Origin: Stenogyne calaminthoides
Taxonomy: Eukaryota > Streptophyta > Magnoliopsida > Lamiales > Lamiaceae
Assembly (NCBI GenBank): GCA_037126765.1
Contig: JBBCBC010000001.1
Location: 27,512,804 to 27,576,803, forward strand
Reading direction: 5' to 3'
Length of the DNA stretch: 64,000 nt
Below are positions 1 through 11,723 of this stretch, piece by piece; within the stretch, counting starts at the first letter, position 1; each line of letters begins with the position of its first letter. The position numbers were made by a program, and so were the translations under genes. The notes beneath the pieces were generated by a model that was not told the origin of the DNA, did not search any database, and saw nothing but the letters and a program-made list of their open reading frames with translations.

Positions 1-120
1 CAAACTCAGCAGATCCTGAGATTCTATCTGCTCCTGAGGTCCCTTGAAAATCTCCTGAGATATTTTATCAGTGCTCAGGGAAGTTTCAAGTACCTCTGAG
101 AATACATGTTCTTCAGTGTC

Positions 121-1410
121 CTACTCCTGAACATCTTTTACTACTTGAGCAAGCACCTGAAGTGGAGATTTTAATCCTTGCTGAGCTTCAGTTTGAGTTT
201 CTTCAGCATCACTTGCCTCTTTCTCTGTAATAGTTTGAAGTCTTTTTCGTTTCTGAGGGGCCAATGCCTTTTTCTTCAGTTTATCTCCAGTTTCCCTCTT
301 GATTCTCAGAAGGTCATGAGATTGCTTCGTTCTTTCCTCCTGTCCTGAAGCCTCGGGATGTTTTACTGATGATTTCCTGACAGGCTTCTGGACAATATCA
401 GCAATCACTACATCATCCTGATCAGAACTAGAATCATTCTGATCTTCAGATTCCTCCTGAATCATAGAGCCTTGGCTTCCTGATGGAGCAACCTTTCTTT
501 TCTGAGATTTAGGCTTCCGGAACATGATCCGAGTCCTAGAGAATTCTACTCCTGTCATCATAAACATATTCTCCCTGGGCAAGGTTTCGATCAAAAAGTT
601 GATCTTCGTCCCAAACAAGACCTTTCCATTCTTGGTAAATGCACCTTTTTCATACTTCAGTTTCTGGTTTTGGTGAAGAATGCAGTCCTCCAAGAATTTC
701 AACCAGTTGAAGTCCATAGAGGGTGAGTCCTCTATCGCAACCATGAGCCTCAACTTATTTATGCTCACCTGCTCCAGACTTCCAGAGGTGCTCATCAAGC
801 ACTTGGCCACAATGTCAATTAAGACTCTGTATTTTGGCTTTAAACATTGTTTATGCAGAGCCCCTTTCAATTCCACCTTGGTTTCTGCAAAGCGGTCCAA
901 AATTTCTTGTTCTCTTCCAGACATATACAATGCTGGATCTTCTCCTTTATTACTTAATTCAAACTCATAATTGATATCGTCTAAGGACAGTATTACCTGT
1001 TTGAAACAAACCACCTTTGCTTTCGATTTTGCATAAGTTCTGAAACTTAGCTGCGAAACCAGTCCTCCCCGTCCTCCTTCTCGAAGGTTAACAACAAATT
1101 GCAACACTTCTTGGGCTAGTTCGGATTCTGGCATATTGCTCACCAGTCGTGTCAATCCAGCCATCCTCAACATGTTTAGAGCCTCTTCTTCTACCTAGGT
1201 TGCCTTGTTGTCGATCATGGCTACTACATGTTCAAAGTACGGCTTCTCTGTTTCTGTGAGAACTTTGATCATCGAGTAATTAGGGAACTCCATTACGGGA
1301 AAAAGAATTCTGGGTAGAGTGTATGAAGGGTTTGAAGATTTGAAGATTTTTGAGGATTTTGAGAATTCGTATCGTTTAAATATGAGAAATAAACGATTGA
1401 GGGCTAACAT
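121..1410 (-). pseudogene. Post-pol (env-like position) ORF of SIRE-1
   Basis: The reading frame from about 1410 to 121 is interrupted once by a TAG at 1195-1197. A likely start is the Met at 1294-1296, which would give about 390 residues if the stop is ignored. The N-terminal half is globular; the C-terminal third is charged, with Ser/Asp/Glu-rich and Lys/Arg-rich stretches. I see no signal peptide or transmembrane segment. The position downstream of pol matches the env-like ORF of SIRE/Maximus Copia elements, and the composition recalls the 'putative plant transposon protein' family, but I cannot confirm homology. Its function is unknown; it may be a remnant envelope-like or accessory protein. 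Confidence 0.6.
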
Positions 1411-1891
1411 TTGGCTTATATATGATCTGTGAAATAAAGATCAATGGTTGTGATTAAATCTCAAAAATACGATGAAGGGTTGAGATTTAATCTGAGATTT
1501 AAAGAAAATCTCGAGGAAAAAATGGCTATTTTTTGCTATTTTCTGGACAATAGGCAAGTAGCAGGTTATAGATTGACAAATGGACGCTTCTCGGAAATCG
1601 AGGCGACTGTTCGTCTTTTTCAGTCAAAGACATTCCCACTTTAAAAGTTCAGGTCTTTTGTCATTTATTTCAAATGATTACTGAGTAATCCCTTGTGTAA
1701 TAAATGCTACTGAATTTAATGCATGTATCAATATAACTTCAGGATTATTTGAATACATAAACCTTACTGAATACTGATCCTGACAAAATTTTGTCCTGAG
1801 TCTCAGTTTCCATCCTGAGAAAATTTTGTCCTGAGTTATTCCCCCTGAATAACTACATGCCCCTGAAGAACTTCTCCCTTCAGTGAAAAAT
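1411..1891. other. Spacer between pol and the post-pol ORF of SIRE-1
   Basis: This stretch of about 480 bp lies between the RNase H end and the post-pol ORF. Short frames on both strands have no recognisable domain. Minus-strand purine-rich runs occur near 1843-1885 but are not next to an LTR, so they are not a canonical polypurine tract. Confidence 0.5.
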
Positions 1892-3110
1892 TCATTCACC
1901 TGGATCCAAAATACCTAATTTAACTGATAGTTCCTGAAATCTTGATTCAGCCAAAGGTTTAGTCAAAATGTCAGCTCTCTGTTTATCAGTATGAATTTTC
2001 TCAATTCTGATATCCTTCTTCTCAACATGATCTCTGATGAAGTGATGTCTGATATCAACATGCTTACATCTGGTGTGCAATACTGGATTTTGTGTAATAG
2101 CAATTGCACTATTATTGTCACAAAATATGGGTACTTTATTTGCTATAATCTTATAATCCCTCAATTGTTGTCTGAGCCAAAGTATCTATGCACAACAGCT
2201 TCCTGCAGCCATGTATTCAGCTTCAGTAGTACTGGTTGCTACTGAGGTTTGTTTCTTCGAAAACCATGATATCAGTTTACTTCCAAGAAATTGACAAGTT
2301 CCTGTAGTAGATTTCCTGTCAATTCTACATCCACCATAATCAGCATCTGAGTAACCAGTTAATTCAAGGTTATCATCAGCTGGATACCATAATCCTCTAT
2401 TCACAGTGCCTTTAAGATACTTCAAAATCTTTTTGGCAGCCTCCATATGACTAGCCTTAGGATTAGCTTGGTACCTTGCACATATCCCAACAACAAAGGT
2501 AATATCATGGCTACTTGCTGTGAGATATAGCAGTGATCCAATGATCCCTCTGTAATCAGTGTGATTTACTGATTTGCCTTCAGGATCAGGATCCATCTTG
2601 TAGTTAGTATTCATAGGAATTTTAACTGCATTGCAATTCTGTACACCATACTTAGTAATTAGATCTCTGGTGTATTTTGCCTGATTGATGAAAATTCCTT
2701 CTTTAGTCTGTTTCACCTGAAGTCCAAGAAAGAAATTCATCTCCCCCATCATAGACATCTCAAACTTTCCTTTCATCAGAGCTGAGAACTTCTCACACAT
2801 CTGATGGTTTGGAGAACCAAATATGATGTCATCCACATAAATCTGAACTAGTAAGATATCCTTCCCATCTTCTATCCTGAACAAAGTTCTATCAATAGTT
2901 CCCTTGATAAAACCATGGTCAGTAAGAAATTGAGAAAGTGTATCATACCATGCTCTGGGTGCTTGTTTAAGACCATACAAGGCTTTCCTGAGCCTGTAAA
3001 CTTGGTCACTCTGACAAAATCCTGGAGGTTGTTCCACATAAACCTCTTCCTTAAGCACACCATTCAGAAATGCACTTTTCACATCCATTTGATAGACTGA
3101 ATTTCATGTG
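1892..3110 (-). pseudogene. SIRE-1 reverse transcriptase and RNase H
   Basis: The frame from 3088 to 2186 (300 residues) encodes the Copia RT core: MDVKSAFLNG at the start, then IYVDDIIFGSPN with the catalytic YVDD, then the RNase H segment with the motif GYSDADYGG. A TAG at 2186-2188 interrupts RNase H; the same frame resumes to 1892 with the conserved sequence from FCDNNSAIAI to ADILTKPLAE. The TAG replaces an expected Gln, so a C-to-T change is likely. Near 3095-3110 a small frameshift separates this frame from the upstream integrase/RT N-terminus. RT copies element RNA into cDNA in cytoplasmic particles; RNase H removes the RNA. Confidence 0.9.
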
Positions 3111-5054
3111 GGCAGCATATGCAAGAAACATTCTGATGGTTTCTAGTCTTGCAACAGGTGCAAAGGTTTCATCATAATCCAAGCCTTCTTCTTGGGAATA
3201 ACCTTGTGCAACTAGCATTTCCTTGTTTCTTACAATGTTGTTGTTCTCATCTCTCTTGTTCTTGAACACCCACTGAGTTCCAATCACATTGTGCCTCTTA
3301 GGTCTGTCCACTAGCTCCCAACCTTCATTTCTTGTGAACTGATTCAGCTCTTCTTGCATAGCAGTAATCCAGAAAGAATCTTGAAGAGCTTCTTCAATTT
3401 CAATAGGTTTTTTTTCAGATAGGAAGCAGCAGAACAAAGCACTTTCTCGATGGAACCTTCTTGTTTTAACACCTTCTGATAGATCACCCACAATCTGACT
3501 TGTAGGATGACTATCCAACCATCTTCTCCTTGATGTTCCCCCTTCAGTAGTGTCCTCAACATCATAAATGTTAGGTTCAGGTAATTCATCAAATTCAGGG
3601 AACAACAGAAAAAGAGAGAGTGAATCATCTTCCTCAGGGGAAATTCCATTCAGAACATTGTCAGAGACATTTGTTCCCCCTTGGTTGATAGATTCAGAGT
3701 TTGCCTCAGCTGTGACCATATCTTCATCGGCATTACATACCTGAGTCTGAACTGGTGTTTGTTCAGATTGGTCAGCTTCAGTGTGTTGGCTTTCCTTCAG
3801 TGGAGAATTTTCATCCTGAGTCCCACCATCCTGAGCTTCTTTGTCTGAGTCTGATTCACTCCATTCATAGAAAGTGATTGATTTCTTCTTTTCAGGCTCA
3901 AAGGATGTTTTATCATTCCTTTTCAGGCTAAGTCTGGTGATTCTCTTGGTCAGTTCTCCTGAGTCATGTTCCTGTTTCTTCTGAACACAAGTAGATTCAT
4001 CAAAAACAACATGAGGTGTTTCTTCCACAATAAGAGTCCTACAGTTGTAAACTCTGAAGGCTTTACTGACTTCAGAATATCCTAAGAATATTCCTTCATC
4101 AACTTTGCTATCAAAGGTTTTCAACAGATCTTTACCATTATTGTGTATGAAACACTTGCAACCAAACACACGAAAGAAAGAAACAATAGGCTTCCTTTCA
4201 TTCCACAGCTCATAAGGTGTTTTTCCTTGATTCTTTGTCAGCATGGATCTGTTCTGAGAGTAGCATGCAGTGTTGATAGCTTCAGCCCAAAATTTCTTAG
4301 GAATATCAGCTTCAGCAATCATTGTTCTTGCAGCTTCTTTCAGAGTCCTATTTCTTCTTTCAGCAACACCATTTTGTTGTGGGGTCCTTGCAGCTGATGT
4401 TTCATGAGCTATTCCATTTGCTGCACAATAATCAGATATAATATGGTTGATAAATTCAGTGCCTTTATCTGATCTGATTTTGACCACACTCAGGTTCTTT
4501 TCAGTATAGAGTCTTTTCAGTAATTCTGGCAGTTTTGTCTGAGTCTCTTTCTTACTGAGTAAGAATATGACCCATGTGTATCTAGAGTAGTCATCAACTA
4601 CCACAAGTGTATATTTCCTGTCATTAGTGCTTACAGGTGTCACTGGACCAAAGAGATCCATATGTAACAATTGTAGTATTCTGTCAGTAGAGATTTCTAC
4701 TTTAGTTTTGAATGATGCTCTGATTTGTTTTCCCTTTTGACAAGCATCACATACATGATCTTTACTGAATACTTCATTGGGTAACCCCCTCACAAGTGCT
4801 AATCTTGCAAGTTTGTTCAGGGTTTTGAAGTTTAAGTGATTCAGCCTTTTATGCCACAGCCAACTGGTATCAGTAGAACTTTTTGCAACAAAACATGTAT
4901 CTCTAGGAGATAATTTCCAATCAGCAAGATACACATTTCCTTTTCTAGTACCAGTCAGTAATGTTTGCTGTGAAGCATTATCTTTCACATAACATAAGTT
5001 CTTTGAGAACTCAACACTGAATCCTTTGTCACAGAATTGACTGATTGAAAGCAA
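3051..5054 (-). pseudogene. SIRE-1 integrase plus N-terminal RT
   Basis: This 667-codon open frame holds the HHCC zinc-binding region (HKRLNHLNF with CDACQKGK). The integrase core follows, with LLHMDLFGP, VVVDDYSRYTW and SDKGTEF, then the glutamate region TPQQNGVAERRNRTLKE, giving the D,D-35-E triad. An acidic linker is followed by RT motifs WVFKNKRDENNNIVRNK and GLDYDETFAPVARLE. The frame ends in a frameshift at about 3095-3110. Integrase joins the cDNA ends to host DNA in the nucleus. The domain order places the element in Ty1/Copia; the decayed plus-strand copy at 57500-60300 is a close relative. Confidence 0.9.
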
Positions 5055-5062
5055 GTTATGCT

Positions 5063-6307
5063 TTAAACCAGAAACATATGAAACACCATGGATATGAACA
5101 GAATCAACTTCAAGAGTTCCATATCCTTCAGTATGTCCTTTGTAATTGTCTCCAAATGTAATCTGGGGGCTTTTTTCTCAACATAGTCAGTGAGTAATTG
5201 TTTATATCCTGTCATATGTCTTGAACATCCACTGTCCAGATACCATGCAGCAGGAGCCAATTCATTTCCACTCATCAGGGATATGTTGTCTTCATTCAAC
5301 TCAGTGCCCTTGTCCTTCACCTGAAAAACAGATCAGGTCTTAGGTACCCATTTGGTGTAGGGTCCTACCAGGTTAGTTGTACCTTTTGGAACCCAAATCT
5401 GTCTGATAACTCTAATTACTTTAAAGTGGCTGATTTGTCTTCCATAAACATCTATATACACATTCACTACCCTTGGTGCCTTGGCAGTACCCTGTGTATG
5501 AGTGTCAGTCTTAGCATGAACATGAGCCTTAGAGTTCTTCTTGGGTTCAGGCCTTTTGTTCCAATGCCTTGGCTTTGGTGCAGCTGGTCTCTGTCTCTGC
5601 TGACTTGGGTTCAGGAAACCTTTACCCTTAGGCAAGTGGGGTTTAGGTTGCCTGTACTAAAATTGTGGTCTTTCAGTAATCTGAGAACTTGGTCTTTTCA
5701 GTTGAGAATATCTCTGCTGAGTGTTTCTCTTCTGAAAATTCCTCTGATGGTTCAGTGCAGATTTTTTCAGGTTGGTATTCTTAGCCTGAGGCTTAGAAGT
5801 ACTGGCCTGAAAACTTCCTACTGAGTGTTCAGGTTTTCTATCCTTTTCCTGAGGTTTGGGCTTTCTTACCTGAACCTTCAGGTTTTCTGAAACCATAGGT
5901 CCTTTATCCTTGTCTAAAACTCGGGGTTGTTCTTCAGTGAGAAGATTAGTACATGCCACCGGTTTAACAAAGATAGTCTTAGTGCTACTAGAAGAAGCAA
6001 CATTCAGAAGACCTTGTGAGGTTCCCCCTGGATTATATCCCAATCCAGCCTTTATAGTTGCAGGTCTCTGATAACATTGAATTTCATCTATTACTTTATA
6101 TGCAGAATTCAATAGAGCTAACTTTCTCTGCGCACAATCCTCACTTTTCTTTAGAGTTTCATGCTTCTCAAAGAGGTCATTGAACTCAGTTCTGATAAGC
6201 TGACTCTCCTCAGTGGATTTCTCTTATTTTCCATTCAGGATCTCTATCACTTTCTCTTTTTCTGAGAGTTGTACTTTCAGAACATCTAGTTCATCAGTAG
6301 TTCCCAT
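5063..6307 (-). pseudogene. SIRE-1 gag C-terminus/linker and aspartic protease, frame-broken
   Basis: Three open pieces (6112-5657, 5635-5333, 5320-5063) lie between gag and integrase. The last contains AWYLDSGCSRHMTG, the Copia aspartic-protease active site (DSG). The frame shifts near 5165 and again before 5054. The stretch 6308-6240 continues the gag coiled-coil region (MGTTDELDVLKVQLSEKE), whose upstream half resumes beyond the solo LTR at 7914. The protease processes the Gag-Pol polyprotein. Confidence 0.8.
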
Positions 6308-7908
6308 TGTTGGTCCTGGTGAAAAACCATGAAATGCGTAAAAATCATGTAATGCATATAAAACAGGGGTGAGGGAATAGTGATACTAATTTTTTGCGTT
6401 TTAAACCAATGTGTTTTGCTTATAATCAAATGCATATGGCAAGTAAGGACATAAAGAAGTAAAGAACACACGATTTTATAGTGGTTCGGACAACTCGTCC
6501 TACATCCACTCTTCCCATCATGGGGCACCAACTTAACCAACATATGTTTACCGAGTTCTCACTCAAACGGGACTTATCTCCCTCTAAGGGATCGCCTACC
6601 CTCCCTTTCGGGATTGCTTAGATGTTTAACGAGTTCTCACTCACCTACAAACTTAACCTATCAAACTGATTTGGGTAAGGTTTGTTTGGTTTCCAACTAG
6701 GTTGAGATTTTCTCTTACATTTGTTTAGCCTCAATGCTAAGGATGGGAAAATCTCTCTAAGCTTAGGATATTACATTTGTGCTTAGATCTAGGGTAGAAC
6801 ACTCTTGAATATATGCGTGTATTTCTTGCTCAGTGTTCTATGGTGGAAATGCTTGATGATTTGGCTCTGTAGCTTCTATGGTGTTTTCACGTATTTCACA
6901 CACTTCCACTTCCACTTCCACTTCCACACTTAATAATGAAGGAAGAACTTGTATTTATAGTGTGGATTTGAATGTTACCGTTGGATGGAGTCACATTTAA
7001 ATCCATACTATTCTGTAGTTTTTTGTAGCTTTTCAGGCTGGTTGTCTTCCTCTCATTGGTCCACGTCAGCTGAATCTAACGGCTATAATCTTCAGGATCT
7101 TCTGAGTCTTCAGGGTTCTCTAAGTCTTCAGGATTTTTGATTCAACTGACTTCTCTTCAGCGGACCTTGTCTGATCAGGTATACTGACACTCAGGCTTAC
7201 TGAGTTCAGCTCTTCTGACTTCAGACAATCTGACCCTCAGGTCACTAGCACTCAGGTTATCTGATCATCAGTAGCGTTCTGATTCTCAGTGAACATGACT
7301 TCAGATGACTTTTCTTCAGGTGACATCAGATCAGTACTCCTGTTTTACTATTCAGCTCTTCTGATTTGGTCGCCTGATCTGGTATGCGGATTTCTAGTTT
7401 TTTTATTTCTTCTCGCCTGATCTGATCAGTATAGCATCAGGTCAGCATATCAGTTTATTTGCATCAGATTAGTACATCAGGTTAGCATATCAGTTTAGTT
7501 GCATCAGGTTATCTTATTTGATCTCGATCACGTCTGATCTCGATCAGTCTCATCTACTCCTCTTATGATCAGCAACCTCCTCTTCTTATCTGGTCATCTG
7601 ATCAGGTCATCTGATCTCATGTCCATCTGATCAGGTAACTTCTGATTCTTCTGATCAGCTGGCTTAGCTTTTCTTTTCTTCTGATTTTGCTCAGCTCATC
7701 TGTAAAACTCCGGAACTCATCTTACTCATCTGATCTCGATCAGTCTCGTTTGCAGCCTCGTCTGATCTCGATCATCTTCATCTGATTTCGTGAGTTCCTC
7801 CTCAACTTGTTCTCTCGTTCCCCCTCAACTTGTTATCTGTAAGTTAGCTTAAATAACACAAGTCGATAATGTTTTGGCATAATTCATCAAAACTAAAATA
7901 TCCCAACA
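6308..7908 (-). mobile_element. Solo LTR (LTR family 2) inserted in SIRE-1 gag
   Basis: A 1601-bp LTR with TG...CA ends (TGTTGG at 6308, CCCAACA at 7902-7908 on the plus strand) is flanked by a perfect 5-bp duplication, CCCAT at 6303-6307 and 7909-7913. No internal region remains, so it is a solo LTR left by LTR-LTR recombination. It cuts the gag codon sequence exactly after ...ITSQLMG. On the minus strand the TATA box CTATAAATAC lies at 6951-6960. It matches the direct pair at 22554-25976. Confidence 0.95.
6951..6960 (-). promoter_or_regulatory. TATA box of the solo LTR
   Basis: CTATAAATAC in minus orientation, also present in related LTRs at 23476, 25291 and (minus strand) 61754. It marks the probable U3/R start of transcription. 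Confidence 0.6.
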
Positions 7909-7913
7909 CCCAT

Positions 7914-8237
7914 TAATTGAGAAGTGATCTCAGCAGTTTTAGAGTCTTTCCACTTCAGATTCTCAGCAGTCAGTTCATTATTCTGCTCTTGAGTTTCTAT
8001 GAGCAGTTCTTGTAACACGGAATAGTCCTTCATAAGATTCTCAAAAGAATCCATCAGGTCAAAGTTACTAGTTACATATGAACTTGATAACTCAGGTGCT
8101 TGTGTAGGAGAAACAACAGAGACAGAAGAATTTACCTCCTCCATAGCAACAAGGCAGACATCATCACTGTCACTATCTGAGAATATCTCATCTGAAGAAC
8201 TGGATCCTTCTTCAAGATTGTTCTTCTTCTTCAGCAA
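7914..8237 (-). pseudogene. SIRE-1 gag C-terminal segment
   Basis: An acidic Ser-rich stretch (EGSSSSDEIFSDSDSDD) is followed by a Glu/Gln-rich helical region ending in ITSQLMG, where the solo LTR interrupts it. It is out of frame with the zinc-knuckle segment by a shift near 8212-8237. In the plus-strand relative at 56203-56916 the same junction is continuous, which shows the shift belongs to this copy. Confidence 0.8.
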
Positions 8238-9357
8238 TCATAGCCTTCTTGCTGGAGATCTTTTTGTCTCTCTTGGCTTGTCTCTCCTTTCTTTCTTTGG
8301 CATTCAGCTCAGGACAATCATACTGGAAGTGACCCTTCTTTTGGCAGTTATAGCATCTGTTGGTATCATCATCCTGATCACTTTCCTCCTTGGTCTTGGA
8401 GTCCTTCTTTTTGGATGAGGAACCTTCAGCTTTGTGGTCCTTCCTTTTCTCAGTGGATCTGTCCTCAGCTTCTGAGTTATTCCTGTTTTTGTACCTGTTG
8501 TTCCTGTAATATTTCTTGTATTTTCCATATCTGCTATTGAGTCTTTCAAACCTCCTTGCCAACAGTACTAGCTTATCCTCTTGCTCATCCTGATTTTTGG
8601 CAGGTGAGTTATCAGACTCTCTAGCTTTACAGGGTTTCTCTTTGGCTTTGAAAGCCACATTCTTGCTAGATGAAGATTCATCTTTGCTATCAGATTTCTT
8701 AGTTTTCTTATCAATCACAAACTCATAAGCTTTCAGTTAAGAGAAAACTTGTTGGTATGGCATGGAATCAATATTCTTGGTGTTTTCAATCACCACAGCA
8801 TGTATATCCCATTTCTTAGACAATCCTCTAAGAATTTTTAGTGCCACTTCTCTCTATGGGTATCTTTTCCCAAGAGCATTTAGATCATTCATAATGCTAG
8901 TGAATCTGACTTCCAGTTTGTCAATGGATTCACCATCTTCCATTTCAAAGCTGTCAAACTTTCCAATAGCAACATAAAGTTTGTTCTCTTTAATATGATT
9001 TGTGCCTTGACACATGATAACAAGTGTGTCCCATATTTCTTTGGCAGTTTCACAGTGAGAAATCATCACCATAACACCATCATCAATAGTGCTATATAAA
9101 GTATCTTTAGCAATGTAGTCCAAATTGACTAACTTTCTCTCATCAGGAGTAAGCTGGTCATCAGGTTTTGGAAATTCATCTCTGGGATCACTCCTCTCAG
9201 TATCAGTAATTTTGGGATTCACAACAGTGTATTTGAATGGTCCTTCAGAAACCACTCTCCACATTCTTTCATGCTTAGAATATAGATGTGTCTGCATTCT
9301 CAATCTCCATAGGTCATAGCTCTCAACAGGGAACATAGGAAGTTTCTTAGAAGGCAT
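8212..9357 (-). pseudogene. SIRE-1 gag: capsid and CCHC zinc knuckle
   Basis: The N-terminal segment (9357-8854) starts MPSKKLPMFP and contains YDLWRLRMQTHLYSKHE and LDYIAKDTLY, typical of Copia UBN2-type gag. Stops follow at about 8852-8854 and near 8739. The frame then continues from 8718 with Lys/Ser-rich sequence and the zinc knuckle CYNCQKKGHFQYDC (CX2CX4HX4C). Gag forms the particle and binds genomic RNA. The plus-strand copy at 55642-56916 is a close homologue with different stops. Confidence 0.88.
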
Positions 9358-9462
9358 GATGAATGAGCCTTGTAAGATATCAGCAATAAGATCTATTCAG
9401 TAGACAACCAAAGTCTTTCAGCAAATAGATTATGGCTACCAAAGCAAGTGGTCAAAATGAAC

Positions 9463-9478
9463 CACTGCTCTGATACCA
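9463..9478 (-). other. Primer-binding site of SIRE-1
   Basis: On the minus strand TGGTATCAGAGC lies two bases from the 5' LTR end. It is complementary to the 3' end of initiator methionine tRNA, the usual primer of plant Copia elements. Confidence 0.85.
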
Positions 9479-9480
9479 CT

Positions 9481-11338
9481 TGTTGGTCACGGTGCAAACG
9501 AGTCTTACACGTGTATGGGGGGGAATACACGTGTTCAGTGATTTTTAAAACTTTTCTTCACTGAGATCGGATGGGTCAGGATGTCCTGAGAATTTTGCCC
9601 TGAGAAGCACAAATTGCCCTGAGTCAAAGTCTACTGAGACAGTAATCCTGAGCAGCTTTCAGAAGCTTCAGATTAGCCCAACTGATCCTGAGTTTTTATC
9701 AGAGATCCTAAGAATCTTGGATCAGATAATTATCTTACTGAACACTCAGTAGAGTTGGTTCAGTTTGGTAACTATCTGTTCTAGCTTACTCAAGAGTGCG
9801 GAATGGTTGGCCCTAAGTTTATACTCGTTTTAACTTGCTGAAGATCTTCTTCCTTTAATAAGACAGTGGTTAAGGCTGTGAATCAGTTAATGCACATTCA
9901 GTGGATTGGTTCCAACTGAGTATCAAGAAAACAATATGCTTTCAGTGAAAAATATACAACAAATAGAATGCAAAACAGAAAGCAAACAACACAGCAAATT
10001 ATAGTGGTTCAGAGACTCAAGCTCCTATGTTCACTCTCTCTGATCTTCAGAGAAATTCCTTAACACACTTCTCCTAAAGCTTTTAGGCTGTCTCACTGCA
10101 GCTTACTAACTTTTCTACCTTGAGTTTTCTGGCTGACTCACTGCAGCTTACTAACTCAACACACACAAGTTTTCAGACTACCACAAGTAGCTTACTAACT
10201 TCTTCTCTAGAGCTTTCTAGCTGAACTCAACTGCAGCTTACTCACTCTTTACAACTCTTACTCACCAACAAATCACACACACTCAAACTACCTTATCAAA
10301 GGGTTTGAGTTTGGTTGGTTTCCAACTAGGGTGAGATATCCTTTACAATAAGAACAGATGTGAAGGCTAGGATATCTCTACTAAGCTTTGGATATATCTA
10401 TCAAATCTAGGCTTAGTGAAATGAGCTCTCTTCAATGTGAAACACTTGGGAAATCTTAGGTTTTTCGAGTGCTTCAATTTGCAAGAATACGAATGAGCTC
10501 TGGAGTTGCTTTGATTTCCCGTAACCTTGCAATGGTGAAGGTCATTGGTAATTATAGGCAACTTCTCAAAGGTCACTCTTTGAAAAACTCACCGTTGGAA
10601 GAGATAGCATCAAGAGTTTCCTCTTCTAGTTATTGATGAACGACTATTTTGAAGTTTGAACACACCCTTGTATGTTTTAGGAAATATGCAGCCATGTAGC
10701 CAATCACCAATTTCTGTGAACTGGAAGATATCAGTCTGACATTTCTTCAGTGAGATGTCGCTTTCAGTGTCAGTAGAGTACGTTGTTGTTGCCTCCTCAT
10801 TGGTCGAAATCTTCTTTTGAACAGAGACAAACAAAACAGCTCTTTTTAAGTTGACCTTTCTGATCTGATATGTTCCTTAATGTCCACAAATGTCTAACAT
10901 TCTGTTTGTTTGTACTAGGAATGAACATAATACTATTTCATAAAAATAGTTGTTCAGGTTCCTTTTGATCAGTACAAAACAATCTTCAGGATCTTCGGTC
11001 TTCAGGATTCTTCAGAGTCTTCAGGATTCTTCAGAGTCTTCAGGATTCTTCAGAGTCTTCAGGATATTTCTGAGTCTTCTGAGTCTTCTGAGTCTTCAGG
11101 ATTCTTCTGACTCATCAGAGTCTTCTGAGTCTTCTGAGTCTTCAGGATTCTTCTGAGTCTTCAGTACATTAAAATTCCCTGATCTATATCTGCTGACTAT
11201 ACATTATGCAGATAATCCTGAGTCCTAATTTCTATTGAAACCTGATCCTGATTCTATACTATCAAGATGTCCTGATACATGTCATACTCAGGGGTTTTGG
11301 GATCTAATCAAAATCTTTATTAAATTCATCTCCCAACA
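9481..11338 (-). mobile_element. 5' LTR of SIRE-1 (LTR family 1)
   Basis: A 1858-bp LTR runs from TGTTGGTC (9481) to TCCCAACA (11331-11338) on the plus strand. It starts next to the primer-binding site and ends at the junction with Gypsy RT. The same family forms the plus-strand LTR at 53409-55513. U3 (right part on the plus strand) holds a short tandem array at about 10985-11165. Confidence 0.92.
10985..11165. repeat. Short tandem array in the SIRE-1 U3
   Basis: About nine degenerate units built from TCTTCAGGATTCTTCAGAG and TTCTGAGTC lie in the U3 part of the LTR. A longer, altered version occurs in the SIRE-2 LTR around 53600-53900. Such U3 arrays may carry enhancer elements; that is inference. 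Confidence 0.75.
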
Positions 11339-11720
11339 GAATGTCACCTTCTTTGATCTTCACTTGGTGATATCCAAATCTCAGATCTATCTTTGAGAAT
11401 ACGTTGGTGCCTTTTAACTGATCGAATAAGTCTTCGATCCTAGGCAATGGGTATTTATTTTTTATGGTAAAATTGTTCAACTCTCGATAGTCGATGCACA
11501 TTCTAAACGTACCATCTTTCTTCTTCACGAATAATACAGGTGCTCCCCAGGGTGACACGTTGGGTCGTATGAACCCTTTATCCAATAGTTCTTGCTGTTG
11601 TACCTTCAGGTCTTGTAGTTCTCTTGGCGCCATTCTGTAAGGTGCCTTTGAGACTGGTGCTGCTCCGGGCACTAATTCGATTGTAAATTCCACTTGTCGA
11701 TCTGGGGGTAAACCTGACAG
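11339..11720 (-). pseudogene. Gypsy reverse transcriptase, N-terminal part
   Basis: The frame shows VSPWGAPVLFVKKKDGTFRM, CIDYRELNNFTIKNKYPLPR and FSKIDLRFGYHQVKI, the first RT motifs of Ty3/Gypsy pol. Coding stops after KEGDI, where the SIRE-1 LTR begins at 11338, so the YLDD catalytic box and everything downstream are displaced beyond the window. A TAA near 11722 separates it from the protease frame. Confidence 0.9.
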
Positions 11721-11723
11721 GTC

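Larger units (their letters stand above)
1..11338 (-). mobile_element. SIRE-1: SIRE-like Ty1/Copia retrotransposon, left end beyond window
   Basis: On the minus strand the order is 5' LTR (9481-11338), primer-binding site, gag, protease, integrase, RT, RNase H, then an extra ORF. Integrase before RT is the Ty1/Copia order, and a large ORF after pol is typical of the SIRE/Maximus lineage. The 3' LTR lies left of position 1. The element sits in the RT domain of a Gypsy element and is itself split by a solo LTR at 6308-7908. Several stops and frameshifts make it non-autonomous, although integrase and RT are long open frames. Its right target duplication should be GAATG (11339-11343). Confidence 0.93.

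Noticed and set aside
680..970. Plus-strand 96-codon frame
   Set aside because: Antisense shadow of the SIRE-1 post-pol ORF; no domain.
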